A stretch of DNA of 46,107 bases from Cyclobacteriaceae bacterium (GCA_022841475.1 JALHRJ010000033.1:1-46107); one strand, 5' to 3'; numbered from the stretch's first letter, positions 24,601 to 33,349 are shown. The notes: generated from the sequence alone by a model not told the origin. Program-made: numbers and translations.

Positions 24601-25832
24601 CAGGGAATAAATAGTTTATTCTCTTCAAGACAGATGCCTAACTTCTTGTAGACAAACAGGATTTTTTCTTTTGAGAAATCACCTTCCAATGCACGAAGGA
24701 TACGTTCCGAAAGTGAACCCTGATTCAGGATTGTGTGGATGATCTGTCGGTTGATTTTTTGATAGGCAGAAATGGCGGGAATACTTGTTAGGATGTTCTT
24801 CCAGACATCGGCTACAGTTGATGGAGTAGATAAACCAAACGAAGCCAGATACGAGATATTTTCAATCTTTGTAGCAAGTCCTGTTGCCATAGTTTTATCA
24901 AAGATGTTTGAAAGCTCAACGGTGTCTATGTTCATTTGCTCTTTCAGGGGTATTGATTTTTCGGCAACTAACCATTGCAATGTTTCGACTACAGTATTCA
25001 CAATTGCCAAATCAGCAGCGGGAGATTCCTGAATATCCATGACCCGGATTTCTATAGAACCCCGATCAAAGCGTGCAATGGCACCGCGTGAATTAACCCA
25101 TATCGGATCAAGAATTTTTTCCGGATCGTACGGCACAATTTCATTGGCAATAGGTTCATAGATTTGCCGGCCATAGGTTTCTTCTGAATATACGGCTTCA
25201 GGTATAACACTTCCGGTGATGATGGGTATTTTGGCTTGATTGGTTTTATAATATCGTAACCGGGTGTCCAGCATTCCTGTTGGTTGACTATCCAGAATCG
25301 GGGAACTTGCACACAGTGCAGGCAACAAGGGTAATATCAGACGAACAGCAGCATGAAGCTTTGCGAACTCCTCATCACTATGAAAAGGTAAGTTAAGATG
25401 TGTGCTCTGAAGGTTTGACCAACCATGCCCCTTTGAATCAAAGATTTTATCATACAAAGAATAAACCTCGTTGTTGTCATGTGGCCAAAGTTGTGTATCC
25501 GAAAATGGATTCATAAAAGGATGGGCTGCGGAGGGTAATAATCGCGCACCCCATTCATTTAGTATTGAATTAATGTGTGCCACATTTCGGACAAATGCTT
25601 TTTCCAAAGTTTGTAAGTCCGCTTCGGGTCGGGTCGATTTAATTTCAATTACGTGGAGGACCAGCTCATTGGACCAGGTTACCATCCCATTTTCAAAATC
25701 ACTACCAATGGTTCCCAATTCATGTTTTAAAAGATTATCGGCTATGGGCTTTACCTGTAACGTTTCTTTATCAACAATCATGTATTCCAGCTCAATGCCG
25801 AAGCCATCAAACAGGTGATAGGGTGCGCTCAT
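24600..25832 (-). CDS. GCS2-family carboxylate-amine ligase (glutamate-cysteine ligase-like)
   Basis: A 410-residue glutamine-synthetase-fold ligase of the GCS2/YbdK type. Landmarks are the metal/ATP-binding FGIELEYMIVD (11-21), the THLNLPF strand and the RGSIEIRVMDIQESP segment, which corresponds to the family's IELRxxD signature. Family members join the carboxylate of glutamate or a related acid to an amine using ATP. The start overlaps the end of the ATP-grasp gene by 4 bases (ATGA) and the stop overlaps the FGase-like gene by 1 base, so the three are coupled. Glutathione synthesis is possible but would need a standard glutathione synthetase; here the partner ATP-grasp is of RimK type with a RLAN domain, which points to a peptide tag or small peptide. 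Confidence 0.9.
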   Translation of the reverse strand: MSAPYHLFDGFGIELEYMIVDKETLQVKPIADNLLKHELGTIGSDFENGMVTWSNELVLHVIEIKSTRPEADLQTLEKAFVRNVAHINSILNEWGARLLPSAAHPFMNPFSDTQLWPHDNNEVYSLYDKIFDSKGHGWSNLQSTHLNLPFHSDEEFAKLHAAVRLILPLLPALCASSPILDSQPTGMLDTRLRYYKTNQAKIPIITGSVIPEAVYSEETYGRQIYEPIANEIVPYDPEKILDPIWVNSRGAIARFDRGSIEIRVMDIQESPAADLAIVNTVVETLQWLVAEKSIPLKEQMNIDTVELSNIFDKTMATGLATKIENISYLASFGLSTPSTVADVWKNILTSIPAISAYQKINRQIIHTILNQGSLSERILRALEGDFSKEKILFVYKKLGICLEENKLFIP

Positions 25833-27274
25833 TTTTCAGCTTTGATTTTGTTGAGAAATACTTCCATGATAATTTCATAGAGCCGTTCTTTTAAAATTTT
25901 ATCTTCTATTCCGGCATCAATGTTTGGATTGTCGTTAATCTCAATTACATAGAATTTTCCATCCACCTCTTTCATATCCACTCCATACAATCCTTTACCG
26001 ATTAAGGACGTTGCTTTAAGCGCTGTTTTTAACAGACCCGAAGGAGCCTGATCGATCGGGATACTTTCCACCTCACCATCGCGTGATTGTTCTTTGGCAT
26101 TCCAGTTTACGATTTGCCAATGTTTGGTGGCCATAAAATATTTGCACACATAAATTACTTGTCCGTCAATAATACCAACGCGCCAATCAAAAGCGGTAGG
26201 CAGAAATTCCTGCGCAATCAGCAAGTCAGATTTCTCAAACATGCTTTCGCGGATATCTTTAAATTCTTTCAATGATTCAATCTTAAAGACACCTTTTGAA
26301 AAGGCCCCATCGGGTTGTTTAAGAATGAATGGAAACCCCATTTTGGTATGGAGGGTATCGCAATTCTCCTCCGTGATCACAAATGATTTAGGAGTCTGAA
26401 TTTTCTTTGAATTCAGAAGCTCGTGCAGATAAACTTTATTCGTACACTTTAGTATCGAGTCGGGATCATCAATCACAACCAATCCTAACGATTCGGCTTT
26501 CTTGGCAAAGCGGAACGTGTGGTGGTTTACGTTGGTCGTTTCCCGAATAAAAAGAGCATCGTATTGGATGATCTGATCAAAATCATATTTAGTGATAAAC
26601 TCTGTATTGAACCCAGCTTCGATTGCCGCCCGATAAAATCTTTTCAGAGCCCGGTCGTCTGAGGGTGGATTTTTATCATCCGGGTTTACCAAAATGGCAA
26701 GATCATATTTCTTTTTATCCGGACGGAAGTCCCGCTTTCGTAGCAGATAACGTTCCAGCGCCAAAACAAGTAATGGTTTGTCTGTATCCGGCACTTCACT
26801 TAAGCTGATGGGTCTGATATTTTGCAACACCCACTTTGTTTTTTTAGAGAACACAGCCCGCAAAGACGGTGCCTGCACCATTTGAAAAAGTTGTAGGGCC
26901 AGTTTGTTTAGGTGTTCAGACTGTGTGGAGCCGAAATAAATATTGAATTCTACCCGATCGGTTATTTCATTCTTAAATGAATTTTGAATAAGAGTATCGA
27001 AGTCAAGAGAATCGTCACGCAGGATGGAAGGAAAACGCAAATCCTGAATGGTGGAAACTTCGGGTAGTACCTTATGCCCGCGGGCTTCTGCCAGCAACGA
27101 AACATAATATCCTTCACTTTGATACTGATACGATTTGCAAAGATTGAGTACTTTCAGATTTTTGGCTTCCTGAAAAACAACATCGGTTATATACCGATCC
27201 GGTGAAATAACCTCAACATCTTGTACACTAAATTTCCAAAGCTCTGGCTTTTCAACCACAATCAGTTTTGGCAT
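25829..27274 (-). CDS. RimK-type ATP-grasp ligase with RLAN N-terminal domain
   Basis: A 481-residue protein. Residues about 1-155 match the RLAN domain that precedes RimK-like ATP-grasp modules (TDVVFQEAKNLKVLNLCKS, SEGYYVSLLAEARGHKVLP). A pre-ATP-grasp region follows (190-280), then the ATP-grasp domain (about 285-470) with K319 (FILKQPDGAFSKGV), E356 (AQEFL), R365 (DWRVG), D433 (GVDMKE) and E445/N447 (VIEINDNPN), so the ATP and magnesium site is intact. RimK relatives add glutamate or other amino acids to protein ends, coenzymes or peptides. It sits 9 bases after the C39-like peptidase and overlaps the GCS2 gene by 4 bases. The combination fits a peptide-modification pathway; the acceptor is not known. 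Confidence 0.9.
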   Translation of the reverse strand: MPKLIVVEKPELWKFSVQDVEVISPDRYITDVVFQEAKNLKVLNLCKSYQYQSEGYYVSLLAEARGHKVLPEVSTIQDLRFPSILRDDSLDFDTLIQNSFKNEITDRVEFNIYFGSTQSEHLNKLALQLFQMVQAPSLRAVFSKKTKWVLQNIRPISLSEVPDTDKPLLVLALERYLLRKRDFRPDKKKYDLAILVNPDDKNPPSDDRALKRFYRAAIEAGFNTEFITKYDFDQIIQYDALFIRETTNVNHHTFRFAKKAESLGLVVIDDPDSILKCTNKVYLHELLNSKKIQTPKSFVITEENCDTLHTKMGFPFILKQPDGAFSKGVFKIESLKEFKDIRESMFEKSDLLIAQEFLPTAFDWRVGIIDGQVIYVCKYFMATKHWQIVNWNAKEQSRDGEVESIPIDQAPSGLLKTALKATSLIGKGLYGVDMKEVDGKFYVIEINDNPNIDAGIEDKILKERLYEIIMEVFLNKIKAEK

Positions 27275-27283
27275 GATGGATTC

Positions 27284-28000
27284 TTATTCTTTGGGTTCAA
27301 CAATGAGTAGGTTGGCATCATAGGTGACTATGCCCAGCATAATGCTGTTAATCAGCCGATCAAAGCTTACACTATAATATTGACTTTTCAGGGGATTGGG
27401 GTTCATGGGGTCAGCGAGATATACCGTCTGCGTTGATTCATCATATCCATTAATGATTACAAAATGGCCGGCAGGTTCACCTTTAATTGAATCAAACTTG
27501 CTGTTTTCGGGTATCTCACGGGGCGTTCCATACAAATAAGTAGCACTTAATCCGGTCAGAATCGGCTTCGATTTTTTTAAATAGCTTTTTATCAGATCAG
27601 CATTTAGTTCATGTTGATAAACCTTCCCCCCGGCTTCAAGAAATTTTACATACGCCCGCGAGGCTACCAAAAGTTTTTTCTTCTTGAACTTATACCTCAT
27701 TTGCCGCTTCAGAAAAGTCACCATTTCTTTTCCTGAAAATTTAAACCACGAGGGGTCAAACACATTTAGATTGTAGGTGTAGATGTGTGCCTGATAGCCG
27801 CGTTGCAACGCATGGTTACCCAACATGACAGCCAGCGTTCCGCCACTCTTTAGGCTTTTAACTTGCTGAACCACCTCTTTGAGATGAATTTCATCGCGGT
27901 AATACTGATAGAGTGCATGGAGACAGGTGGGCCCGCAAGTTACTTCATCAGGTTGAGCCTTGATGTCAAAATTGAGAAAGAGAGCTTGACGGTTTGGCAT
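27284..28000 (-). CDS. C39-like (DUF3335-type) cysteine peptidase
   Basis: A 238-residue papain-fold protein. The likely oxyanion Gln (Q17), nucleophile C22 (TCGPTCL), H179 (AGHFVIINGYD) and D197 (YLADPMN) give a full catalytic set in C39 order. It has no ABC transporter domain, unlike bacteriocin-processing C39 proteins, and no signal peptide, so it acts in the cytoplasm as peptidase, transpeptidase or amidase. The start codon overlaps the stop of the DUF155 gene (TAATG), and the ATP-grasp gene follows 9 bases later. Peptidases of this type recur beside RLAN-RimK ligases in several phyla (from memory of comparative genomics), which suggests cleavage of the tag or peptide the ligase makes. 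Confidence 0.85.
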   Translation of the reverse strand: MPNRQALFLNFDIKAQPDEVTCGPTCLHALYQYYRDEIHLKEVVQQVKSLKSGGTLAVMLGNHALQRGYQAHIYTYNLNVFDPSWFKFSGKEMVTFLKRQMRYKFKKKKLLVASRAYVKFLEAGGKVYQHELNADLIKSYLKKSKPILTGLSATYLYGTPREIPENSKFDSIKGEPAGHFVIINGYDESTQTVYLADPMNPNPLKSQYYSVSFDRLINSIMLGIVTYDANLLIVEPKE

Positions 28001-28785
28001 TATAATAACTTGGAAACGATCATATTAATAACTTCTACCAGGATAAGCAGAATAATAATCCACTCTAGTGTGTTGCTTTCGCGTTGATGTGTAATTTCCC
28101 TAAATACACTGAGGTTGTCTTCAATGATTCGTAGGGTATACTCAATTTCACTAAAGCGCACCCGTAAATCAAAGTGCTTCATTAATCCCTTATGTAGATT
28201 ATCAAGGTATTCATCATCCCAAACTTGTTCGGGGGCATCAAAAATATAGATGTTATCGGCAATATCGTTTTGTGTATTTAACGCTTTGCCAATAAACTTA
28301 AGCATGTTTCGTCTGCTTATACTCAGCTTGCCGGTTGCTTCCAAGTGGTTTGTAAAACCCCGGATTTCCGTTAACAGGTTTTCTGTAATTTGATGGTATC
28401 TATCTAATGCCACCGATTGGGCAATATTGAACATCGAGATCCGAAACACTTTTGCGTCCAGACGGTTAACTACAACCTGATTAAATTCAAATTTCATCTC
28501 GCCTTCTTCTACACTGATTTCATGATCATCCAAAATCAAAGAATTGGTGGGGCTTTTTAGGAAGGAGTCGATAGTTTTTATGGAGAGTTTGATCTCTTCC
28601 TCGCTATGGCCGGAAAAAACGACTACCCCATAATTGAAATAATACTGATACTTATCGCCACCAAAGCTGTAGAATAATTCGGAGGAAGTGTCGGCAAGGG
28701 GTTTTAGATCTAAAAAGGTTTTGATGCCTTTAAGATCTAATTGATTGGCTACCAGCAAGGCGGAAAGTTTTACCCGTTTACCCAT
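28000..28785 (-). CDS. RMND1/DUF155 (Sif2-like) family membrane protein
   Basis: A 261-residue protein of the DUF155 family, whose eukaryotic members (RMND1, Rmd1) are mitochondrial and support translation. Landmarks are the FNYGVVVFSGHSEEE strand-turn (50-64), the DAPEQVWDDEYLDNLHKGLMKHFDL helix region (183-207), the QRESNTLEWIIILL junction and a C-terminal tail-anchor helix (about 241-261). The body should face the cytoplasm. It is the first gene of the seven-gene operon; its stop overlaps the C39-like start (TAATG). A perfect -7 element lies just upstream, placing the likely transcript start within about 10 bases of the ATG. Its partnership with peptide ligases suggests that it could tether or regulate the pathway at the membrane; this is inference. 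Confidence 0.88.
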   Translation of the reverse strand: MGKRVKLSALLVANQLDLKGIKTFLDLKPLADTSSELFYSFGGDKYQYYFNYGVVVFSGHSEEEIKLSIKTIDSFLKSPTNSLILDDHEISVEEGEMKFEFNQVVVNRLDAKVFRISMFNIAQSVALDRYHQITENLLTEIRGFTNHLEATGKLSISRRNMLKFIGKALNTQNDIADNIYIFDAPEQVWDDEYLDNLHKGLMKHFDLRVRFSEIEYTLRIIEDNLSVFREITHQRESNTLEWIIILLILVEVINMIVSKLL

Positions 28786-28796
28786 ACCATTTATAC

Positions 28797-28804
28797 CAAA
28801 TTTA
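28797..28804 (-). promoter_or_regulatory. -7 element for the DUF155-to-helicase operon
   Basis: The minus strand reads TAAATTTG, an exact match to TAnnTTTG, ending 11 bases before the ATG at 28785. Transcription should start only a few bases from the start codon, giving a leaderless or very short-leader transcript. No good TTG -33 was found at 17-20 bases. Confidence 0.5.
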
Positions 28805-28875
28805 AACTTATTATCATCCTCAGAAAATTTTGGATTGACTGAAAATCATAATATTGCAACCATATTGATAAAATT

Positions 28876-29637
28876 ATGAGAAAGCCGGTTTTAGTAGTGA
28901 TTATGCTTCTGGTTTTAACAGATGGCTTTGGGTGGGGAGCAACCGGGCATCGTGCTACCGGGCTTATTGCCGAACGGTATTTGACTAAAAAAGCGAAGAA
29001 ACGAATTCAGCAAATTCTGGGTGGCGAGTCTCTGGCAATGGTGAGTACCTGGATGGATGAAATACGGTCTGATTCAACCTATAATTATACAACCGATTGG
29101 CATTGGACAACCATAGCGGATGGCGGTCGCTACGAAGATGTAGAATCAAACCCGGATGGTAAGGTGATTATGATGATTGAAAAATTTACCGCAGAATTAA
29201 AATCAGGTAAACTCACCACGAAGCAGCAGCAGGAATATTTAAAAATGTTGGTTCACATGGTAGGGGATATGCATCAACCCTTGCATGTGGGCAAGCCGGG
29301 AGATCGTGGCGGAAATGACGTGAAGGTTAAATGGTTTCGAGCGGATTCAAATTTGCATAGAGTGTGGGACAGTGAGATGATTGATGATACAAAACTCAGT
29401 TATACAGAATTGGCGCAATCACTCGGTAATCCGGATAAGGAAACTATAAAAAAATGGCAGAGCACGGGTGTTAGAGATTGGGCTTTGGAATCGGTGGCTG
29501 CCCGGCCGCAGGTGTATGATATTGGCAACGGAAATCTTAGCTATCAATACGGTTATAAATATTTTTCTGTAGCTAAAACCCGAATGTTGCAAGCGGGAGT
29601 TCGGTTGGCTGGTTTGTTAAACCAGATATACGGATAG
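28876..29637 (+). CDS. Secreted S1/P1-type nuclease
   Basis: A 253-residue phospholipase C/P1 nuclease-fold protein. The signal peptide ends just before W20, which becomes the N-terminal residue that helps bind zinc in this family. The trinuclear zinc ligands are all visible: W20, H25, D61, H76 (DWHW), H127, D131 and H137 (HMVGDMHQPLH), H161 and D165 (LHRVWD). It should degrade single-stranded RNA and DNA and remove 3' phosphates outside the inner membrane, for nucleotide or phosphate scavenging. It is divergent from the DUF155 operon across a 90-base gap and is a single-gene unit followed by a hairpin repeat. Confidence 0.92.
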   Translation: MRKPVLVVIMLLVLTDGFGWGATGHRATGLIAERYLTKKAKKRIQQILGGESLAMVSTWMDEIRSDSTYNYTTDWHWTTIADGGRYEDVESNPDGKVIMMIEKFTAELKSGKLTTKQQQEYLKMLVHMVGDMHQPLHVGKPGDRGGNDVKVKWFRADSNLHRVWDSEMIDDTKLSYTELAQSLGNPDKETIKKWQSTGVRDWALESVAARPQVYDIGNGNLSYQYGYKYFSVAKTRMLQAGVRLAGLLNQIYG

Positions 29638-29654
29638 CAAAGTTCTCAATTTTA

Positions 29655-29694
29655 GTTGTCATCGCGGCCTTGTTTCAAGAGCCGCGATCCCAGT
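29655..29694. repeat. Fragment of the dispersed palindromic element / terminator hairpin
   Basis: The hairpin ATCGCGGC (29661-29668) with GCCGCGAT (29681-29688), flanked by GTTGTC on the left and CCCAGT on the right, matches one arm of the elements at 33350-33489 and 42598-42764. The terminal inverted repeats are absent, so this is a partial copy. It sits between the convergent nuclease and asparagine synthetase genes. Confidence 0.65.
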
Positions 29695-29741
29695 ATTATT
29701 TAGTCAATGCGTGATTCTTATTCGGCTGGAATTACAAGCTG

Positions 29742-31637
29742 TTACATATACTTCCTCCACCACCATTGAAAAACAACAAGCGCCCAGATGCGGGCATGAA
29801 TATCCTGTGGATTGGATGACATTAATTGAAGCTTTAGCTTTTCAATCTCTGCATAATCAAAGATTCCTTGTTCGCGGATAGTCTTCTCAGAAAGCAAATC
29901 ATCCATAATCATCGACTTTAATTCCTTGCGAAACCATTTAAGCAAAGGAACTTCAAACCCTTTCTTGGGTCGGTTGTAAAGTTGTGCCGGCAATACATCC
30001 CGAAAAGTATCCTGCAAGATTCGTTTTCGGATGGATCGATTGATTTTATAATCATCAGGCAAACTGAAAATTAAATTAACAAGCCGATAGTCGAGGAAAG
30101 GCACCCGAACTTCAAGACCATGGGCCATACTCATCAGATCAACTTTTGTAAGCATGTCGTTGGGAAGCACCAGACTCGTGTCGGTTGTAAGAATATCACC
30201 TATGGATTCATGGTTTGGAATGAAACGCAAGAGTTCCTCCTTTCTTTTTTCATATTCCTGCTGACTGAATTTTTGTTTTGTTTCTTCTGTAAAGAGGTTA
30301 AGTGCCTCGTTCTCTTTTGCGAATCCTGCCCATTGCCAATAGCGTTCTTTGCCGGTAAGTTTCATTCCCTCCGCAAATCGGTTTAGTTGCCGGAATCGGT
30401 TACTCAAAAAACTATTTCTGGATTGGGGTAGCGATTTCCAAACCGGTGCTAATGAACTGATCAGGTTTTCCTGCCAGCCCTTATTGATTATTCGGTGAAA
30501 TGCTGCATGTTTATTATACCCACCTAACAACTCATCGGCACCATCTCCGGATAAGGCAACGGTAGCATGTTTTCGGGTTTCTTTGCTTAAGATGTACACA
30601 TTTAGAGCAGATGAATCGGCAAAGGGTTCATCGATATAATCCAACACTGAATTCACATGAGCCAACAAGTCATCATTGGTAAGGGAAAATACCGTATGTT
30701 CTGTTTGGAGATGTTTTGCAACCAGCTTTGCATAGCTTGTTTCATCAAAGAACTTTTCGTCCCGAAAGCCAATTGAAAAAGTGTGCAGATCGGGTTTGTG
30801 TTTTACGGCCAGCGCAGCAATCACGGAGGAGTCAACTCCGCCACTTAAAAAGGCTCCTAGCGGAACATCAGAAATCAATCTTCGTTGAACTGAATCCTCC
30901 AACAACTCCTTTAGTTTAACCTTAGCGGCTTCGTAGGATAAGTTTTGATTTCCAGCCTCTCTTTTGGGTATAGTGTAGTAGGCATGTGTTTCGATTTTTT
31001 TGCGACCCACTTTGAGGTAATGCCCTGGTAATAGTTTTTTTACGTGTGTAAAAATGGTGTTTGAGGCAGTTGTATAATTCAGTTGAAGATACGTGTGTAG
31101 CGATTGATAATCGATTTCCTTATCAATTCCGTATTCAATCATCGCCTTCATCTCCGAGCCAAAAAGAAATTTATCTTCATCGAAGAGATAAAGAAGAGGT
31201 TTTATACCGTAGCGATCGCGGGCTAAAAAGAATGTTTGTTCCTGCCGATCATAGATACAGAAGGAAAAGAAGCCGTTGAGTTGATTGAGGCAGTTTTCTT
31301 TTTCTCGGATGTATAAGTTGAGTAATACTTCTGTATCGGATGAGGAGAAGAAGGAGACTCCCTGGGATTCGAGATTTTTCTTTAAATCCTGATAATTGAA
31401 GATCTCGCCATTGAACACAATACAATAACGCTTGTCGCGATCCCACATGGGCTGATTGGCCACGGAGCTGGTATCGATAATAGAAAGCCTGCGATGACCA
31501 AGACCAACGAACTCATCAATATAAACATCCTGAAAATCGGGGCCGCGTTTATGCAAGGCCATTGTTGCGGCCGTTACATGGATCATGTTAAACTTCCCGA
31601 CAAGGTTAAAAGCAAAAACTCCTGTAATGCCGCACAT
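29742..31637 (-). CDS. asnB: Asparagine synthetase (glutamine-hydrolysing)
   Basis: A 631-residue class II amidotransferase. The N-terminal glutaminase domain starts MCGITG, so C2 is the nucleophile after Met removal; HRRLSIID and FNGEIFNY (75-82) are glutaminase landmarks. The C-terminal synthetase domain holds the PP-loop SGGVDSS (265-271) and SGDGADELLGGY. The length fits the asnB group used either for asparagine supply or for amidation in surface polysaccharide loci; no polysaccharide genes are nearby, so the housekeeping role is favoured. It converts aspartate, glutamine and ATP to asparagine. It is a single gene with a low-complexity CTGCCTAC-rich leader upstream. Confidence 0.94.
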   Translation of the reverse strand: MCGITGVFAFNLVGKFNMIHVTAATMALHKRGPDFQDVYIDEFVGLGHRRLSIIDTSSVANQPMWDRDKRYCIVFNGEIFNYQDLKKNLESQGVSFFSSSDTEVLLNLYIREKENCLNQLNGFFSFCIYDRQEQTFFLARDRYGIKPLLYLFDEDKFLFGSEMKAMIEYGIDKEIDYQSLHTYLQLNYTTASNTIFTHVKKLLPGHYLKVGRKKIETHAYYTIPKREAGNQNLSYEAAKVKLKELLEDSVQRRLISDVPLGAFLSGGVDSSVIAALAVKHKPDLHTFSIGFRDEKFFDETSYAKLVAKHLQTEHTVFSLTNDDLLAHVNSVLDYIDEPFADSSALNVYILSKETRKHATVALSGDGADELLGGYNKHAAFHRIINKGWQENLISSLAPVWKSLPQSRNSFLSNRFRQLNRFAEGMKLTGKERYWQWAGFAKENEALNLFTEETKQKFSQQEYEKRKEELLRFIPNHESIGDILTTDTSLVLPNDMLTKVDLMSMAHGLEVRVPFLDYRLVNLIFSLPDDYKINRSIRKRILQDTFRDVLPAQLYNRPKKGFEVPLLKWFRKELKSMIMDDLLSEKTIREQGIFDYAEIEKLKLQLMSSNPQDIHARIWALVVFQWWWRKYM

Positions 31638-31650
31638 ACTTTTGCTAGTT

Positions 31651-31682
31651 GACTGCCTACTGGTGGCCGCCTACTGCCTACT
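31651..31682. repeat. Low-complexity CTGCCTAC repeats
   Basis: Three imperfect copies of ACTGCCTACT-like sequence lie in the 52-base gap upstream of the asparagine synthetase start. This may be a short simple repeat or a remnant of a dispersed repeat. No function is evident. Confidence 0.35.
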
Positions 31683-31689
31683 TTTTAGT

Positions 31690-32451
31690 TTATAATGTCT
31701 TGATTTTTATATTCCTAAACCACGCCTCACTGCCATGGTCTTGCAGCACAATATGTCCTTTGGGGGAAGCGCCATAGCCGGTAGCTTCATTCCACTTGCT
31801 TGCCTTTTTTAGTGCAATCCATTCAGGGGAATTTAATTCATACGCGACTACTTTGTCGCCATTAAACCAGTGTTCAACATGATTTTTGTTAACTACTATT
31901 TTAGATGTGTTCCATTCTCCGGCAGGTTTGATTCTTGTTTTTCCGGCAGCATGCATACCGTAATTCGATCCCGTAAGATGGTCGGGCGTTTCATTTGGAA
32001 ATCCGGCATCGTCCATGAGTTGATATTCCGGACCCGAGTAGTAGGGTTGCTCAAACTCTTCGGTTACCCGAAACATGACACCACTGTTTCCCTCTTTTGC
32101 AATTTTCCAATCAAACTGTAGTTCAAAGTTTTCAAATTGTTCAGAAGTCATCAGGTCAGCTCGCTCATCGCCATCGCCTGTTGTATTTTCATTTATTGCC
32201 TTACAATGAAGTACTCCATCCACAATTTCCCAGGTATTATTTTTCCGGTCTTTAAAGATTTGCCAGCCCTTGGTGGTTTGGCCATCAAACAAAAGTTGCC
32301 AACCTTCTGATTTTTGTCCTTCAGTAAGTACGTTGTCTCCGCGGGTTTCGGGGGCAACTGCTTCTGGTTTTTCTTCTATTTTCTTTGGGCTGCACCTGTT
32401 CCAGGATACAAGTAAGAAAACCGCAAATAATGATATGAGTACCTTTTTCAT
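31690..32451 (-). CDS. DUF1080 (3-keto-disaccharide hydrolase-type) lipoprotein
   Basis: A 253-residue lipoprotein with lipidated C20 (LLVSWNRC). After a charged linker rich in Glu and Pro (24-45), the rest is a concanavalin-like jelly roll of the DUF1080 type: GWQLLFDGQTTKGWQIF, FENFELQFDWKIAKEGNSG and a C-terminal GHIVLQDHGSEAWFRNIKI, the family's signature end. Several DUF1080 proteins cleave 3-keto-glycosides or bind glycans at the cell surface. No 3-keto-sugar dehydrogenase lies next to it, so the substrate is open. It is divergent from the barrel-protein gene across 67 bases. Confidence 0.88.
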   Translation of the reverse strand: MKKVLISLFAVFLLVSWNRCSPKKIEEKPEAVAPETRGDNVLTEGQKSEGWQLLFDGQTTKGWQIFKDRKNNTWEIVDGVLHCKAINENTTGDGDERADLMTSEQFENFELQFDWKIAKEGNSGVMFRVTEEFEQPYYSGPEYQLMDDAGFPNETPDHLTGSNYGMHAAGKTRIKPAGEWNTSKIVVNKNHVEHWFNGDKVVAYELNSPEWIALKKASKWNEATGYGASPKGHIVLQDHGSEAWFRNIKIKTL

Positions 32452-32518
32452 GGATTTATGCTTTTAACAAGTGGTTACTTATTTGATTTTTTTAGAAATT
32501 AAGGCAAAAGTTAAACAT

Positions 32519-33337
32519 ATGAAACTTAAAATCTACTGGTTCACAACTTCATTTTTAATTCTTGCGGGTTTATCTGCTCACGCGCAGATCCATCTGGGGG
32601 CCACTTCCGCTTACAATGCTACGTTTGTGTTGGACAAAGGCTTGAGCGAAGATCCGCGTTATAATTCAACTTATACTTACCACTTAGCTCCGATCGGTTT
32701 TAGTTTTGGGGTTGACTTCGGCAATAAATTTGGACTTTCGCTTGAATCAATTCTCTCGAATCAGGGACAGATTTATGAGTTGGTTAATCTTGCGAAACAA
32801 GTATCCGGTGAGCGCAAGATAGACTTGCAATATCTTCAGATTCCAATGATGATGAAGTTTATGGGTGGTGGATCAGGCGCTGTTCGTGGTAACTTTAATT
32901 TTGGACCACAAGTATCTATACTCACTAAAGCTGTTGAAACCATACAAGCTAATGCCGGTACTTACGAAATTCCAGAAGGTTTAGATATAGCAGATATACA
33001 GCAAGAGTTTCCTGCTGCTGTTGATGCCGGAAATGGAAGCTATACAATTCCTAATGTACCTACGAAGGATTTGTTAACGAAGGAGGCTAATGAGTTTAAA
33101 AATACGGAGTTTCAGCTGGCAGCAGCCTTCGGACTTGATATTGATTTATCTAAACATTTGTTTTTGTCCACCCAGGTAAGAGCTAATTATAGTTTAACGG
33201 ACATGCGCAACGGTGATGTAATTGATGCCATAAAAAGTGGTAATACTGGAGATATTTTTGGAAGCCGGGCTAATTTGTTGGTTGGTGTACAGGTTGGTCT
33301 TCATTATTATTTCGGAACTCTGCGATCTTTCAGATAA
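32519..33337 (+). CDS. PorT-like outer-membrane beta-barrel protein
   Basis: A 272-residue protein when started at the ATG at 32519, which gives a proper signal peptide (MKLKIYWFTTSFLILAGLSAHAQ). The open frame extends 16 codons further upstream without a signal-like start, so I prefer the inner ATG. The mature part begins IHLGATSAYN and shows alternating strands ending in the barrel C-terminus ANLLVGVQVGLHYYF. The SLESILSNQGQ and YLQIPMMMKF segments are typical of the OMP_b-brl_2/PorT-like family. A roughly 70-residue Ala/Glu-rich loop (about 140-200) interrupts the barrel and is unusual for such a small barrel. Ligand and role are unknown. Confidence 0.8.
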   Translation: MKLKIYWFTTSFLILAGLSAHAQIHLGATSAYNATFVLDKGLSEDPRYNSTYTYHLAPIGFSFGVDFGNKFGLSLESILSNQGQIYELVNLAKQVSGERKIDLQYLQIPMMMKFMGGGSGAVRGNFNFGPQVSILTKAVETIQANAGTYEIPEGLDIADIQQEFPAAVDAGNGSYTIPNVPTKDLLTKEANEFKNTEFQLAAAFGLDIDLSKHLFLSTQVRANYSLTDMRNGDVIDAIKSGNTGDIFGSRANLLVGVQVGLHYYFGTLRSFR

Positions 33338-33349
33338 CAGTCTCTACAT

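Noticed and set aside
24600..25832. Standard glutathione synthesis gene
   Set aside because: The ligase fold fits, but the coupled partners are a RLAN-RimK ligase, a peptidase and an FGase relative and not a glutathione synthetase.
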